In this document: positions 27,341 to 36,844 of the stretch, piece by piece
Layout of the letters: every line of letters starts with the position of its first letter
How positions within the stretch are numbered: the stretch's first letter is position 1
Source of the DNA: Burkholderia sp. Nafp2/4-1b
Lineage (GTDB): Bacteria; Pseudomonadota; Gammaproteobacteria; Burkholderiales; Burkholderiaceae
DNA length: 64,000 nucleotides
Direction: 5' to 3'
Assembly (NCBI RefSeq): GCF_003635165.1
Contig: NZ_ML058628.1
Coordinates: forward strand, 1-64,000
The notes under the pieces: generated by a model
What the model was told of the DNA's origin: nothing
The model's database searches: none
What the model saw: the letters and a program-made list of their open reading frames with translations, nothing else
Translations under genes and position numbers: made by a program

Positions 27341-29230
27341 ATGGACCCGCGACTGCTCGACTACTACAACCAGGAACTCATCTACATGCGCGAGCTCGCG
27401 GCTGAATTCGCGCATGCACACCCGAAAGTCGCCCGCCGACTAGGCATGCAGGCGGGCGAAGTGGCAGACCCCTACGTCGAGCGTCTGATCGAATCGTTCA
27501 GCTTCATGGCCGCTCGCATGCAGCTCAAGCTCGATGCGGAATTCCCGCGCTTTACCGAACGGTTGCTCGAAGTCATTTACCCGAACTACGTCGCTCCCAC
27601 GCCATCGATTGCCGTCGCACGCCTGCACCCCGGTGGAACGGAAGGCAACCTCGCCAACGGATATCGAATCGCGCGAGGCACCGCGTTTACTGCCCGCATT
27701 CCCGACGGCGAGAGAACGGGGTGCCGATTCACGAGCGGACAAGACGTGACGCTGTGGCCGCTGACGATCACCGAGGCCCGCTTGACGGGCGTTCCGCCGG
27801 ACATCGCCGGCCTCGAACGCTACGTGCCGCCCGATACGCAGGTGCGCGGCGCATTGCGACTACGCCTCGCGACGACCGGTGACGTCCGGATTTCCGACCT
27901 GAAGGCGCTCGATCGACTTCCCGTCTACCTTGCTGGTGACGAGCAGGTTGCATCGCACCTGTTCGAATTGCTGCATGCCGGCGCCGTCGCGTCCGTGATT
28001 GGCGCCCCAGGCGAGTTCGGCATGCCGGGGCGTCCGCTCGCCGCCGTGACGCGTCACGCACTCGAGCATGAAGGGCTGCGCACCGACCAGAACCTGCTGC
28101 CCCTCACATGGACGAAGTTCCATGGGCATAACCTGTTGCACGAGTATTTCGCGTGCCCCGCCCGATTCTGGTTCTTTGCGCTGAACGGGCTTACCGAAGG
28201 TTTTTCGACGGTACACGGCCGCGAAGTCGAGGTGGTCGTGCTGCTCGACCGCTCACCGGCTCAACTGGCAAACCTCGTCGACGCCTCACGCTTCGCACTG
28301 TTCTGTACTCCCATCATCAATCTCTTCAGCAAGCATACCGACCGGATCGAGATCACGCCGCGGGAAACCGAGTTTCATCTGGTACCGACGCGGCTCGCAC
28401 CGCTCGACTACGAGGTCTTTTCGGTGAAGGCGGTGCACGGCCGCGTGGCGGCAACGTCCGACGAACTCACGTTCCGCCCGCTCTATCAAACGCTGAACAA
28501 CGACGAAGGCAATCACGGCCGGTACTTTTCGGCGAGACGCGAACGGCGTCTCGTGTCCGATTCCGCTCGTCGTTACGGTACGCGCACGCCTTACCTCGGC
28601 ACGGAAGTATTTCTGTCCCTCGTCGATCAGAACGAGGCGCCTTATCACGAAAACATCCGCTACCTGTCAGTCGACGCGCTACTGACAAACCGCGATCTCG
28701 CCACGCTCGTGCCGCGCAACGGAATCGACGACCTGGACACGGCCGAATCCGCGCCGGTTGAAAGCGTCGGCCTAATCCGCGCGCCCAGCCCGCCGCTGCC
28801 GCCGTATGCCGAGCGGGAATTGGCATGGCGCCTGATCCGCCAGCTCAATTTCAACTATCTGCCCCTCGACGATTTCGATCATCGTGAAGGGGGCCAAGGG
28901 CTGCGCGATCTGCTTCGCCTTTATGTCGCGGGCGGTGAATCCAGACAAGGCAGGCAAGTCGAAAGCCTCGTCGGCGTGAAGACGCGCCCGGTGACACGCA
29001 AGCTGCCCGGGAGTGGTCCAATGACATTCGGGCGCGGTATCGAGTGCACTCTGACCGTCGACGAGACCGATTTCTCGGGCGTGAGCCCCTATCTGTTCGG
29101 CGTGATCCTTGAACATTGGCTCGCGCGGCACGTGTCCATCAACAGCTTTACGCAAACCGAACTGCATTCAATGCAGCGAGGCCGCATCGCCCGCTGGCCG
29201 GTGCGCACAGGCACACGCGGAGTGCTGTGA
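27341..29230 (+). CDS. tssF: TssF, T6SS baseplate subunit
   Basis: A 629-residue TssF. The start DPRLLDYYNQELIYMRELAAEFAHAHPKVA is the family signature; further conserved parts are FPRFTERLLEVIYPNYVAPTPS, ISDLKALDRLPVYLAG and the C-terminal FGVILEHWLARHVSINSFTQTEL. Two TssF with one TssG form the wedge that binds TssK and TssE. Its stop codon shares one base with the tssG start (TGATG), so the two are probably translated together. Confidence 0.96.
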   Translation: MDPRLLDYYNQELIYMRELAAEFAHAHPKVARRLGMQAGEVADPYVERLIESFSFMAARMQLKLDAEFPRFTERLLEVIYPNYVAPTPSIAVARLHPGGTEGNLANGYRIARGTAFTARIPDGERTGCRFTSGQDVTLWPLTITEARLTGVPPDIAGLERYVPPDTQVRGALRLRLATTGDVRISDLKALDRLPVYLAGDEQVASHLFELLHAGAVASVIGAPGEFGMPGRPLAAVTRHALEHEGLRTDQNLLPLTWTKFHGHNLLHEYFACPARFWFFALNGLTEGFSTVHGREVEVVVLLDRSPAQLANLVDASRFALFCTPIINLFSKHTDRIEITPRETEFHLVPTRLAPLDYEVFSVKAVHGRVAATSDELTFRPLYQTLNNDEGNHGRYFSARRERRLVSDSARRYGTRTPYLGTEVFLSLVDQNEAPYHENIRYLSVDALLTNRDLATLVPRNGIDDLDTAESAPVESVGLIRAPSPPLPPYAERELAWRLIRQLNFNYLPLDDFDHREGGQGLRDLLRLYVAGGESRQGRQVESLVGVKTRPVTRKLPGSGPMTFGRGIECTLTVDETDFSGVSPYLFGVILEHWLARHVSINSFTQTELHSMQRGRIARWPVRTGTRGVL

Positions 29231-30306
29231 TGAAGCGCGCCACGCTGCCCGCGCTGTTGCGCGACAGCACGCTGTCGCCCGAGCAGCTCGAACGCCTGCA
29301 GGCCGAGCCATGGCGGTTCGGGTTTCTGTCGCTCTTGCGCCGCGTCGGTGCGAACCCCGCCATCGATCCGATCGGCACGGCACGCCGGCCAGGCTCGGAA
29401 CCCCTCCGGCTCGGCCAGCAACCGAGCCTCGCTTTTGCCCCTCGAGAAGTCGCAAGCGCGGAACACGCCGCGGGACGGTTGAAGGTGCGGCTTTTCGGTC
29501 TCGGGATGCTCGGTCCCAATGGTCCGCTACCGATCCACTTCACCGAGATCGCGAAGGATCGCGAAGACAGCCGGCGCGACACGACAACCGTCGATTTTTT
29601 CGACATCTTCCATCATCGCTACTTCACGCTGTTCTATCGCGCGTGGGCGTCAGCTCAATCAACCGCCGGACTCGATCGAGCGCACGACGAGCGCTTTTCG
29701 TTCTACATCGCGAGCCTCGCGGGACTGGACGTCGGCGAAATTGCCCGGCGCCCGCTGCCCTCACACGCGCGCCTCGCCGCCGCAGCACATCTCGTACGCG
29801 AATCGCGCAATCCGGACGGTCTGCGCGCGACGCTCGAACGCTACTTCGGCGTGCCGGTGTCGCTGGAAGAGAACGTGTTCCACTGGATCGAAATCGACCC
29901 GGCCGATCGCGGCCGCATGGGTCGCGCGGGCGCTGCCGCGACGATGGGACAAGGCGCCATGCTCGGACGCGTCGCGCCGGATCGTCAGCACCGTTTTCGA
30001 ATCGTCATCGGTCCGCTGGATCTCGACGCCTATCTGCGCTTCACGCCTCAGGGCGAGGATCTGCCACAGCTGGTCGAATGGGTGCGCACGTTCGTCGGCT
30101 ACGAGATGGAATGGGAACTCGAGTTGCGTATCAAGCCCGAGAGTGCACCGCCGGCGGTAATGGGCGGCCAGCAACGCATGGGCTGGTCCGGATGGCTTGG
30201 CCGCCCGGATCAGCGCAAACCCATTACCGGCATGCGGTTCGAACCCGAACGTTACGCGCGTCATTTCGATCGCCGCCCGACAAACCCCGGAACTGATCGA
30301 CCATGA
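29230..30306 (+). CDS. tssG: TssG, T6SS baseplate subunit
   Basis: A 358-residue TssG with EPWRFGFLSLLRRV near the N-terminus, RLFGLGMLGPNGPLPIHFTEI, DFFDIFHHRYFTLFYRAW and a C-terminal LTRMRFEP-like ending (ITGMRFEPERY). It forms the TssF2G wedge. The start is the ATG overlapping the tssF stop; the frame stays open 38 codons upstream inside tssF. The tssA ATG overlaps its stop (ATGA). Confidence 0.95.
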   Translation: MKRATLPALLRDSTLSPEQLERLQAEPWRFGFLSLLRRVGANPAIDPIGTARRPGSEPLRLGQQPSLAFAPREVASAEHAAGRLKVRLFGLGMLGPNGPLPIHFTEIAKDREDSRRDTTTVDFFDIFHHRYFTLFYRAWASAQSTAGLDRAHDERFSFYIASLAGLDVGEIARRPLPSHARLAAAAHLVRESRNPDGLRATLERYFGVPVSLEENVFHWIEIDPADRGRMGRAGAAATMGQGAMLGRVAPDRQHRFRIVIGPLDLDAYLRFTPQGEDLPQLVEWVRTFVGYEMEWELELRIKPESAPPAVMGGQQRMGWSGWLGRPDQRKPITGMRFEPERYARHFDRRPTNPGTDRP

Positions 30307-31421
30307 GCAAGAGGCAAAGGGCCATACTTGAGAAGCCGAGCCGTCCCTCCGCGACCGATACCTCGCGCTTCGACTGGCTGACGCCGGTAAGCGACGACGC
30401 ACCGTGCGGCCTGGATCTCGAGTATGACCACGATTTCGTGATGCTTTTCGCCAACGCAACGTCCAGGCCGGACGTGCAATACGGCGCGTTTGTCGGATCG
30501 CCTGAACCGCTCAACTGGAACGAGCTCGAGCGCAACTGCCGCAGGTTGATGCTGCGGACGAAGGACATACGTGTCGCGGTGCTCTACGCCCGCTGTCGCA
30601 CGCGCCTTGGCGGTCCGTCGGGCTTGGCGGAAGGAACCGGGGTGATCGCGGCATGGCTGCAGGCATTTCCTGACAGCGTTCATCCGCAGGCAGGCATGGA
30701 CGACGATCGCGGCGCCGCATTGGAAATGCGTATGAACGCCCTGCAAGCGCTGGCGGATCCCGACGGGTTGCTGGCCGACGTCCGCGAGATCGTGCTGATG
30801 AAGTCGACCGCCACGCGCCTGCAGATGCGGGATGTCGAGCGCGCTTTCGCCCATCCGCGATCCCCGGACGCACTCGCCCCGGATTCGGTGACCCAACAGT
30901 TGCGCGATCTGCGCACCCAACAGCCAGAAATGATGAGCGCGTTCGACGAAACGATCTCGAATCTTGCCGTGATCGACATGTGGGGGACGACGCATCTCGA
31001 CACGTGTCTGCCCGATCTTTCGCCACTGACTCGCTTGCTGCAACTGCTGAATGTCGCGGGTACACACGTCGCAGCATCAGCGAACGCCGCCCCCGTTCTC
31101 GTTGATGATCTTGACAGCCTGAATGCAGACGGTGTCCAGCCCGGTGGAGAACCCGCCTCGATTCCTCCGGATCACAAACTTGGTCCGGACGCCAATGCAC
31201 CCACCGCCGCCCGTACCGAACCCGTGCAGATGAACCGCCAGGCGGCGCTGACGCTGATCAGTACAGCGCGCCAGTGGTTCGAAACGAATGAACCAAGCAG
31301 TCCGATCCCGGTATTACTGAAGCGGGCCGAGCTGTTGGCTGGCAAACGCTACGTCGAGATCGTCAACGCGATTCCGGTTGAGCTCCTCGCACAATGGGAC
31401 CGGACGGATAGATTGGAATAG
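30303..31421 (+). CDS. tssA: TssA, T6SS baseplate/cap protein (ImpA N-terminal domain)
   Basis: A 372-residue TssA. The ImpA-related N-terminal domain covers about residues 20-160 (FDWLTPVSDDAPCGLDLEYD, DVQYGAFVGSPEPLNWNELE, AAWLQAFPDSVHPQ), followed by a variable middle and a C-terminal domain (RQAALTLISTARQWFETNEPSSPIPVLLKRAELL). TssA proteins prime baseplate and tube assembly or stay at the distal end of the sheath; the short C-terminal domain resembles the class near the baseplate, but this is inference. It is the last gene of the rightward operon. The following 132 bases show no clear terminator. Confidence 0.93.
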   Translation: MSKRQRAILEKPSRPSATDTSRFDWLTPVSDDAPCGLDLEYDHDFVMLFANATSRPDVQYGAFVGSPEPLNWNELERNCRRLMLRTKDIRVAVLYARCRTRLGGPSGLAEGTGVIAAWLQAFPDSVHPQAGMDDDRGAALEMRMNALQALADPDGLLADVREIVLMKSTATRLQMRDVERAFAHPRSPDALAPDSVTQQLRDLRTQQPEMMSAFDETISNLAVIDMWGTTHLDTCLPDLSPLTRLLQLLNVAGTHVAASANAAPVLVDDLDSLNADGVQPGGEPASIPPDHKLGPDANAPTAARTEPVQMNRQAALTLISTARQWFETNEPSSPIPVLLKRAELLAGKRYVEIVNAIPVELLAQWDRTDRLE

Positions 31422-31553
31422 GGGCGCTCGAAAAGATTGACCGATTCTGGCACGAACACTCCCGTACATCGCGCCACGGTCCACCCGGTCGGCGCGATTG
31501 CGATCCTGAACTAGTCGCGTTTCTCGTCCAGCGCGACGTGCCACCCGCCTGCA

Positions 31554-32447
31554 TCACGCCGGCGCCGCATGCGCACGCACCAACGCAGCGAGCGCCTCCT
31601 CCGCTGTCGTAGTCCCGAACACCCGCTCCGACACACCAGCCTCCACATCGATCTGCCCCGCGTTGTGCACGTCGTACAGATCGACGATCAATTGCGCATG
31701 ACGTTCGCTGAGCCCTGCGCGCAGCAGCGTCGCAGTCCACGCGTCGCGCGGCAGTTCACGCGCGACGATCTCGCGATCAGCCACCGTGCCGAGCATATCG
31801 GCGATGTCCCGCACGCTCACGCGCCGCGGCCCTTCGATGCTGACGATACGCGGCCCGTTCCCGAACTCGGTCGGCTCCAGCAGCAACCGCGCCGCCGCGA
31901 CACCCACATCGGGCGCCCACACCGTCGGAAACACCTTGTCGACCGGATGGTGAAAACTTGGCAGCACGCCGGTTGCGCGCGCAACCGGCAAGACACGCGC
32001 CCAGTTCTGCAGGTGTTCAGCGGAACGCAGCAACGTGAGTTGCGTCGGCACCGCCCTCAGCTTTTCTTCCAGATGATGAAAGAGCCGCGTGATACCCGTG
32101 TTGCCGTCGCGCTCCGCGCCGTAGTCCGACAGCGCGAGCAGCGCCGGTGGCGGATTGGCGGCGAGCGCGCCGGTCACGATATCGATCGTCCGCTCCATGG
32201 TCGCGGCCGGGTCGCTGTCGGCGACGGGCACCGGACACAGCATCTGCACGGCGTGTGCACCATCGAGCGCCGCGGCGACCGCGCGCGCGTCGGTCAGGTC
32301 GGCGAGCGCCACATCACAGCCGAGTTGCGCGAAGCGTTCACGCTGGCGTGCGTCGCGCAGCACCGCGCGCACGGGATGCCCTGCGTGGCGCAGGGTCGTC
32401 ACGGTCGACAAGCCGACATTGCCTGATGCTCCGAAAATCACGAACAC
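31554..32447 (-). CDS. NmrA-like NAD(P)-binding oxidoreductase
   Basis: A 297-residue atypical short-chain dehydrogenase. The N-terminal Rossmann motif is IFGASGNVG; ALSDYGAER and FHHLEEKLRA follow, as in NmrA/quinone-reductase-like sensors of redox state or NAD(P). The catalytic YxxxK of classical SDRs is not clear, so it may be a reductase of a small ketone or quinone, or a regulatory NAD(P) binder. The GTG start has GGAG six bases upstream. The araC-type gene starts upstream on the same strand and ends 292 bases before it; the gap probably holds its promoter and nothing else recognisable. Confidence 0.8.
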   Translation of the reverse strand: MFVIFGASGNVGLSTVTTLRHAGHPVRAVLRDARQRERFAQLGCDVALADLTDARAVAAALDGAHAVQMLCPVPVADSDPAATMERTIDIVTGALAANPPPALLALSDYGAERDGNTGITRLFHHLEEKLRAVPTQLTLLRSAEHLQNWARVLPVARATGVLPSFHHPVDKVFPTVWAPDVGVAAARLLLEPTEFGNGPRIVSIEGPRRVSVRDIADMLGTVADREIVARELPRDAWTATLLRAGLSERHAQLIVDLYDVHNAGQIDVEAGVSERVFGTTTAEEALAALVRAHAAPA

Positions 32448-32739
32448 GATCCGCTCCCGGGGATGAAGGTGAGGTGATTGTCGGCGCTCGACGCCAACGC
32501 GACGCGCACGGATGGATGATCAGGACAGAAACGGATGATGGATTAGGCGATTGCCCGGCTTCGCCGCCGCGTGGGCCGCCCTGGCCATTGTCCAAGTGGC
32601 GGCTGGACGATTACGTTGGAGCCTGGCCAGCTTCCGCTGACCGACCGGCAACGCTCGCACCCGCATTGCTCGCACCCGGCGGGCTGTGGCCTCTCCGACC
32701 ATCAGCCCGCGCGGAGCACTCTTTCGGCACGGCGATCGA

Positions 32740-33645
32740 TCAACGCTCGTCGCCGTCATAAGCGAGCCGGAGCCCGCCGCGCGCACCCGACCGCGCGATC
32801 TCCGTCGGCGTCGCGCCGAGCACGCGGTTCATCCAGTTCGCCATGTGGCTCTGATGCGCAAACCCGGCTTCGAGCGCGATCTGGCTGATGCTGAGCCGCC
32901 CCTCGAGCAACAACGCCTTCGCTCGCTCGACGCGGCGTCGCACCACGTATTGATGCACCGGCATCCCGAGCGTCTCGCGAAACAGCACCTTGAAATGCGG
33001 CACGCTGATCGACACGAGTGCCGCGAGTTCGGCGAGCGTCATCCGCCGCTCGAGGTTCGCCTCGACATAGTCGATCACGCGCGCCGCCGCTTTCGGTGCA
33101 AGCGTCCGCCCGCGCTCGCGGAACGCCGGCTGGCTGCCGACGAGCCGCGCGACGAGCGCCGTACACAAGCTCTCTGCATAGAGCGGATCGGATGCGTCTT
33201 CCGCTTCGAGTTCGGCGGCCAGCGCCCACGCGATGTGCTGCAGGCGCGGATCGCGCACCTGCAGCCGCCGGCGAATCTGCGCCTGCGACGGCTTCAGTTC
33301 GAGCTGATCGCACGTGCGCCGCACGAACGCGTCGCTGAGCGCGATGTGGAGGATCCGGCAATCGGCGCTGTCGGTCCACTGGCCCGGCAGGCCGGCGGGA
33401 ACCACATCGACGTCGCCGTGCGCCTGGATGCGCGACACGCGTTCGCCATCGCACACGCAATCGGCACGCACGGGCGAGCCGATATGCACGCCGATGCGGT
33501 GATGCTCGGCGGCCGGAATCCGGTAGGTGCCCGCGCGAATCTCCAGCAGCGACGCACCGAAGCCGTGCCAGCCAAGCCCGCGGCTGGAGCGCAAGCTGAC
33601 TGGCACGCCGTTGTCGGTCGGCGCGGCGAGAATCGGATCGCTCAT
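32740..33645 (-). CDS. AraC family transcriptional regulator
   Basis: A 301-residue regulator. The N-terminal part is a cupin-like sensor (GIHIGSP/HGDVDVVPAGLPGQW region). The C-terminal double helix-turn-helix spans roughly residues 205-290 (MTLAELAALVSISVPHFKVLF and ISQIALEAGFAHQSHMANWMNRVLGATPTEI). The ATG at 33645 has GGAGG six to seven bases upstream; the frame continues 12 codons more without support. It probably controls the NmrA-like gene 292 bases downstream, a guess based on position. Confidence 0.9.
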   Translation of the reverse strand: MSDPILAAPTDNGVPVSLRSSRGLGWHGFGASLLEIRAGTYRIPAAEHHRIGVHIGSPVRADCVCDGERVSRIQAHGDVDVVPAGLPGQWTDSADCRILHIALSDAFVRRTCDQLELKPSQAQIRRRLQVRDPRLQHIAWALAAELEAEDASDPLYAESLCTALVARLVGSQPAFRERGRTLAPKAAARVIDYVEANLERRMTLAELAALVSISVPHFKVLFRETLGMPVHQYVVRRRVERAKALLLEGRLSISQIALEAGFAHQSHMANWMNRVLGATPTEIARSGARGGLRLAYDGDER

Positions 33646-33837
33646 GGTTCCCCTCCACCAGATCGGGTGTCGAACGCGCATTGTGACGCTTTTTCGGGGC
33701 GCCTGCCGGGCCTGAACGCGCGCTCCCGCGACACGCTGAAAAAGATCATCCGTTTCTGCTCAAGCCGATCCGTGCGTGCGCGCCAGCGGCCTCCGACACG
33801 CCTACGATCGCTTCATCCGACACCTACGGAGCCCGTC

Positions 33838-34056
33838 ATGCCCGATTGCTGCCCGCCTCGCGGGGCGTTCGCCGCGCCGCCGCCGCCCAGTGCCACCCAC
33901 GCCACACGTGCCACCTCGCGCCCGCTCACCCGTTCCCGTTCGGGCCGCGTCCGGGCGGCGCTCGCCGCACGATGCCTGCGCATGATCGGCTGGTACCGGC
34001 TCGAACGGCTGCTCGCGTCGATTCCGGACAGCAACGACGACTTCGGCGTCGTTTGA
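33838..34056 (+). CDS. Small hypothetical protein, 72 residues
   Basis: A short frame with GGAG seven bases before its ATG. The protein is arginine- and proline-rich at the start and ends in MIGWYRLERLLASIPDSNDDFGVV, which could form an amphipathic helix. It is divergent from the AraC-type gene, in the 192-base gap of which its promoter would lie, and converges with the LysR gene 51 bases downstream. No family was recognised; the composition could also arise by chance in GC-rich DNA. Confidence 0.4.
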   Translation: MPDCCPPRGAFAAPPPPSATHATRATSRPLTRSRSGRVRAALAARCLRMIGWYRLERLLASIPDSNDDFGVV

Positions 34057-34107
34057 CCGCCGATCCGCCCGCATCCGTCCGCATCCCCCTCGTACGCCTG
34101 CTTGCGC

Positions 34108-35061
34108 CTACTTGCGCCGCCGCTCGTGCGGCGCGGCCGTCGCGCCGTCGATCACCGGCGCGCCCTGCTTGATCAGGAAGTCGCGAAACAGCCCGGTCAC
34201 CTGCGAGATGCGCCGGTCGGCAAGCGTGATCACGTACCACTCGCGCACGATCGGATTGCCCGGAAACGGCAATTGCCCGAGCAGCCCCGTGCGAAGCTCG
34301 AGTGCACACGCGTGCAACGACAGGAATGCGACGCCGAGCCCCGCTTCGGCCATCTGCTTGATCGCCTCGTTGCTCGACAGCTCGGAACCCACATGGAAGC
34401 GGTGGCCCGCGGTCTTGAACAGGCTCTCGACGGTGGAGCGCGTACCGGCCCCGCGTTCGCGCACGAGCAGGTGCGCGGATTCGAGATCCCTCAGCGCGAT
34501 ACGCTTGCGCTGCATCAGCGGATGACCGGGCGCCGCGACGAACACCATCGGATGCTTCGCGAACTCGACCGCATGCGTGCGCAACTCCTTCGGCGCGCTG
34601 CCCATCACCGCGAGATCGATTTCATGCGTGGCGAGCATGCGGATGATGTCGTCGCGATTGCCGACCTTGAAATACGTCTTCACGTGCGGCCGCGTCGCGG
34701 TGAATTTCACCAGCAGCGGCGGGATCAGGTACTCGGCCGTCGTGATCGCACCGATCCGCAGCGTGCCGCCGAGATCGCCGGTCAGCGCGGCCACCTCGTC
34801 GCCGGCCTCGCTCCACAGATGCAGGATCTCGCGCGCATAGCGCGCCACGATTTCACCGGCCGCGGTCAGTTGCACGCCGCGCCCGACTCGCTGCAGCAGC
34901 GCGGCGCCCACCGCCTCCTCGAGCAGGCGCACCTGCAGCGACACGGCCGGCTGGGTCAGGTTCAGCTCCTCGGCGGCGCGCGACACGCTGCCGAGCCGCG
35001 CGATCATGTCCAGCGCCTTCAACTGCCGGAACGTCGCGGTCTTTCCTATAAGTGAATACAT
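34108..35061 (-). CDS. LysR family regulator (CbbR-like)
   Basis: A 317-residue LysR-type regulator. The winged helix-turn-helix occupies about residues 10-70 (TFRQLKALDMIARLGSVSRAAEELNLTQPAVSLQVRLLEEAVG), and the effector domain starts near GTLRIGAITTAEYLIPPLL, with VGSELSSNEAIKQMAEAGLGVAFLSLHAC later. It resembles CbbR-like members. It is divergent from the NDH-2-like gene with a 100-base intergenic region. A T-N11-A dyad begins at its own start codon, suggesting autoregulation and control of the neighbour. Confidence 0.93.
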   Translation of the reverse strand: MYSLIGKTATFRQLKALDMIARLGSVSRAAEELNLTQPAVSLQVRLLEEAVGAALLQRVGRGVQLTAAGEIVARYAREILHLWSEAGDEVAALTGDLGGTLRIGAITTAEYLIPPLLVKFTATRPHVKTYFKVGNRDDIIRMLATHEIDLAVMGSAPKELRTHAVEFAKHPMVFVAAPGHPLMQRKRIALRDLESAHLLVRERGAGTRSTVESLFKTAGHRFHVGSELSSNEAIKQMAEAGLGVAFLSLHACALELRTGLLGQLPFPGNPIVREWYVITLADRRISQVTGLFRDFLIKQGAPVIDGATAAPHERRRK

Positions 35062-35090
35062 ATGAGTCGCTTATAAACATTAAATTGTTC
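35047..35090. promoter_or_regulatory. Candidate LysR operator in the divergent lysR/ndh promoter
   Basis: TATGAGTCGCTTA (35061-35073) has the T-N11-A form, and TATAAG at 35047-35052 is an inverted match to CTTATA at 35070-35075. The block from 35061 to 35084 matches 36738-36760 at 21 of 23 compared bases. It overlaps the start codon of the LysR gene and lies about 80 bases before ndh, the usual place for an autoregulated LysR site. Confidence 0.6.
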
Positions 35091-35161
35091 GCGTAGGTTC
35101 AAAACTATATCGTCGGTTCTTGAGCAATGTCATCCGAATCGTCATCAGCGGGAGCCACAAC

Positions 35162-36520
35162 ATGGACAACATCACGCCTACCCTTGCAACGGACCGCGCA
35201 CCGCGCGTGCCGCGCATCGTGATCGTCGGCGGCGGCGCCGGCGGCCTGCAGCTCGCCACGCGTCTCGGCGATACGGTCGGCCGCCGCGGCCAGGCCGACG
35301 TCGTGCTCGTCGACCGCTACCCGACGCACTTCTGGAAGCCGCTGCTGCACGAAGCCGCATCCGGCCATCGCGATCCGGCCTCGCACACGATCGAATACGC
35401 GGCGCAAGCCAAGCGCCACGGCTTCCGCTTCGTGCAGGGCGCGCTGCACCGGGTCGACCGCGCAGCCCGCACGGCGACGATCGCCGCGGTGCAGGACGCC
35501 GACGGCACGGAAATCCTGCCGCAACGCGAGCTCGGCTATGACGATCTCGTGCTCGCAGTGGGCAGCGTGACGAACTTCTTCAACGTGCCGGGCGCCGCGC
35601 GCCATGCGTTGCCGCTCGAAAACCTCGACCAGGCCGAGGATTTCCGCCGCAAGTTCCTCGCCGCATGCACGAAGGCGAACCACGTGGCCGAGCAACAGCT
35701 CGCGCAGCGCGCAGCACCGATCTGCATCAACGTGATCGGCGCGGGCGCGACGGGGGTCGAACTGGCCGCCGCGCTGCGCCACGCCGTCCAGCAGCTGACG
35801 ACTTATCGCTTCAAGGCGCTGGTGTCGGCGCGCGACGTGCACATCCGGCTGATCGAAGGCGGCCCGCGCGTCCTGCCGGCGCTCGACGCAAGGCTGTCGG
35901 CGAAGATGCATGCGCAATTGCGCACGCTGAGCGTCGACGTGCTGACGGATACGCGTGTGGCGGAAGTCGGCGCGGGTGCAGTCACGACCGCGACGGGCGA
36001 GCGGCTCGCGAGCGACATCACGATCTGGGCGGCCGGCGTCGCGGGCCCCGCGATCCTGCGGGAACTCGGCGACATCGCGCTCAACCGGTCGAACCAGGTG
36101 ATCGTGACCGACACGCTGCAGACGCCCGACGATCCGCATGTGTATGCGTTCGGCGACTGCGCCGCGTGCCCGTCGGCCGACGCGAGCGGGTTCCTGCCGC
36201 CGCGCGCGCAGGTCGCGCACCAGCAGGCGGTGTATCTGGGCGAGGCACTCGCGCGGCGCCTGGCCGGCAAGTCTGTCGCGGGTTTCAGGTTCCATGACGC
36301 GGGCACGGTCGTTTCCCTCGGCAGCGCCGGCGCCGTGTACCAGGCCGATGTCGGCGTGCGTTCGCGCTCGCTGATCGTCGACGGGCTCGCCGCGATCGGC
36401 CTGTACAAGTTCCTGTACCGCAAGCATCTGTTCAGCGTGGTCGGCCTGAAGCGCGCGCTGTTCCAGTCGCTGAGCCACTGGCTGCAAAGCCGCAACCAGC
36501 CGTCGATCAAGCTGCATTGA
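35162..36520 (+). CDS. ndh: NDH-2-like FAD-dependent NADH dehydrogenase
   Basis: A 452-residue flavoprotein. An FAD-binding dinucleotide fold (IVIVGGGAGGLQLATRLG) is near residue 18; DRYPTHFWKPLLHEAASG follows; a second fold for NADH (INVIGAGATGVELAAAL) is near 195; VYAFGDCAACP, the C-terminal FAD motif, is near 325. The final part (LYKFLYRKHLFSVVGLKRALFQSLSHWL) is the amphipathic tail that holds NDH-2 enzymes on the membrane. The role is electron transfer from NADH to quinone without proton pumping. ATG 35162 has GGAG seven bases upstream; an in-frame TTG 14 codons earlier is less likely. It is divergent from the LysR gene and ends in a strong terminator. Confidence 0.88.
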   Translation: MDNITPTLATDRAPRVPRIVIVGGGAGGLQLATRLGDTVGRRGQADVVLVDRYPTHFWKPLLHEAASGHRDPASHTIEYAAQAKRHGFRFVQGALHRVDRAARTATIAAVQDADGTEILPQRELGYDDLVLAVGSVTNFFNVPGAARHALPLENLDQAEDFRRKFLAACTKANHVAEQQLAQRAAPICINVIGAGATGVELAAALRHAVQQLTTYRFKALVSARDVHIRLIEGGPRVLPALDARLSAKMHAQLRTLSVDVLTDTRVAEVGAGAVTTATGERLASDITIWAAGVAGPAILRELGDIALNRSNQVIVTDTLQTPDDPHVYAFGDCAACPSADASGFLPPRAQVAHQQAVYLGEALARRLAGKSVAGFRFHDAGTVVSLGSAGAVYQADVGVRSRSLIVDGLAAIGLYKFLYRKHLFSVVGLKRALFQSLSHWLQSRNQPSIKLH

Positions 36521-36549
36521 TCGTCGACGCGAGTCCGCGGCACCGCGGG

Positions 36550-36589
36550 ACGGCGTATCGGGCACACCTCGCCCGATACGCCGTTTTTT
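36550..36589 (+). terminator. Rho-independent terminator after ndh
   Basis: A perfect 14-bp stem (ACGGCGTATCGGGC with GCCCGATACGCCGT), a 7-base loop and six T residues, starting 30 bases after the ndh stop. Confidence 0.95.
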
Positions 36590-36737
36590 CGTCTGCAATC
36601 ACCCGGTGCATTCATCGCGTGCGCACGTTTGGTGCATCCCATTGAAGCCCATCGATGCGATGCAGATCATCGGAAAACATCGGATCACACGCATCCCCGC
36701 CAGCTCTGGCTTGCCGCCCTATTCATTAGCCAAAGCG

Positions 36738-36768
36738 TATGAGTCGCATATAAATATTAATTGGTCGC
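36738..36768. promoter_or_regulatory. Second copy of the LysR-type site, before the HAD-like gene
   Basis: TATGAGTCGCATA at 36738-36750 is a T-N11-A site with perfect TATG/CATA arms. With the following TATAAATATTAA it repeats the divergent promoter site at 35061-35084, in the same orientation. It lies about 85-105 bases before the GTG at 36845. The rest of the 255 bases between the ndh terminator and that gene shows nothing else recognisable. Confidence 0.6.
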
Positions 36769-36844
36769 ACTTTCCCGGTGGACGCTAAGGTGTGTGGCAT
36801 TCCCGTCCGCGAACGGATCTTCACGTCTCAGGAGAGGAATCACC

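Noticed and set aside
32147..32761. Plus-strand frame between the NmrA-like and AraC genes
   Set aside because: Mostly antisense to the NmrA-like gene, arginine-rich and without a plausible start.
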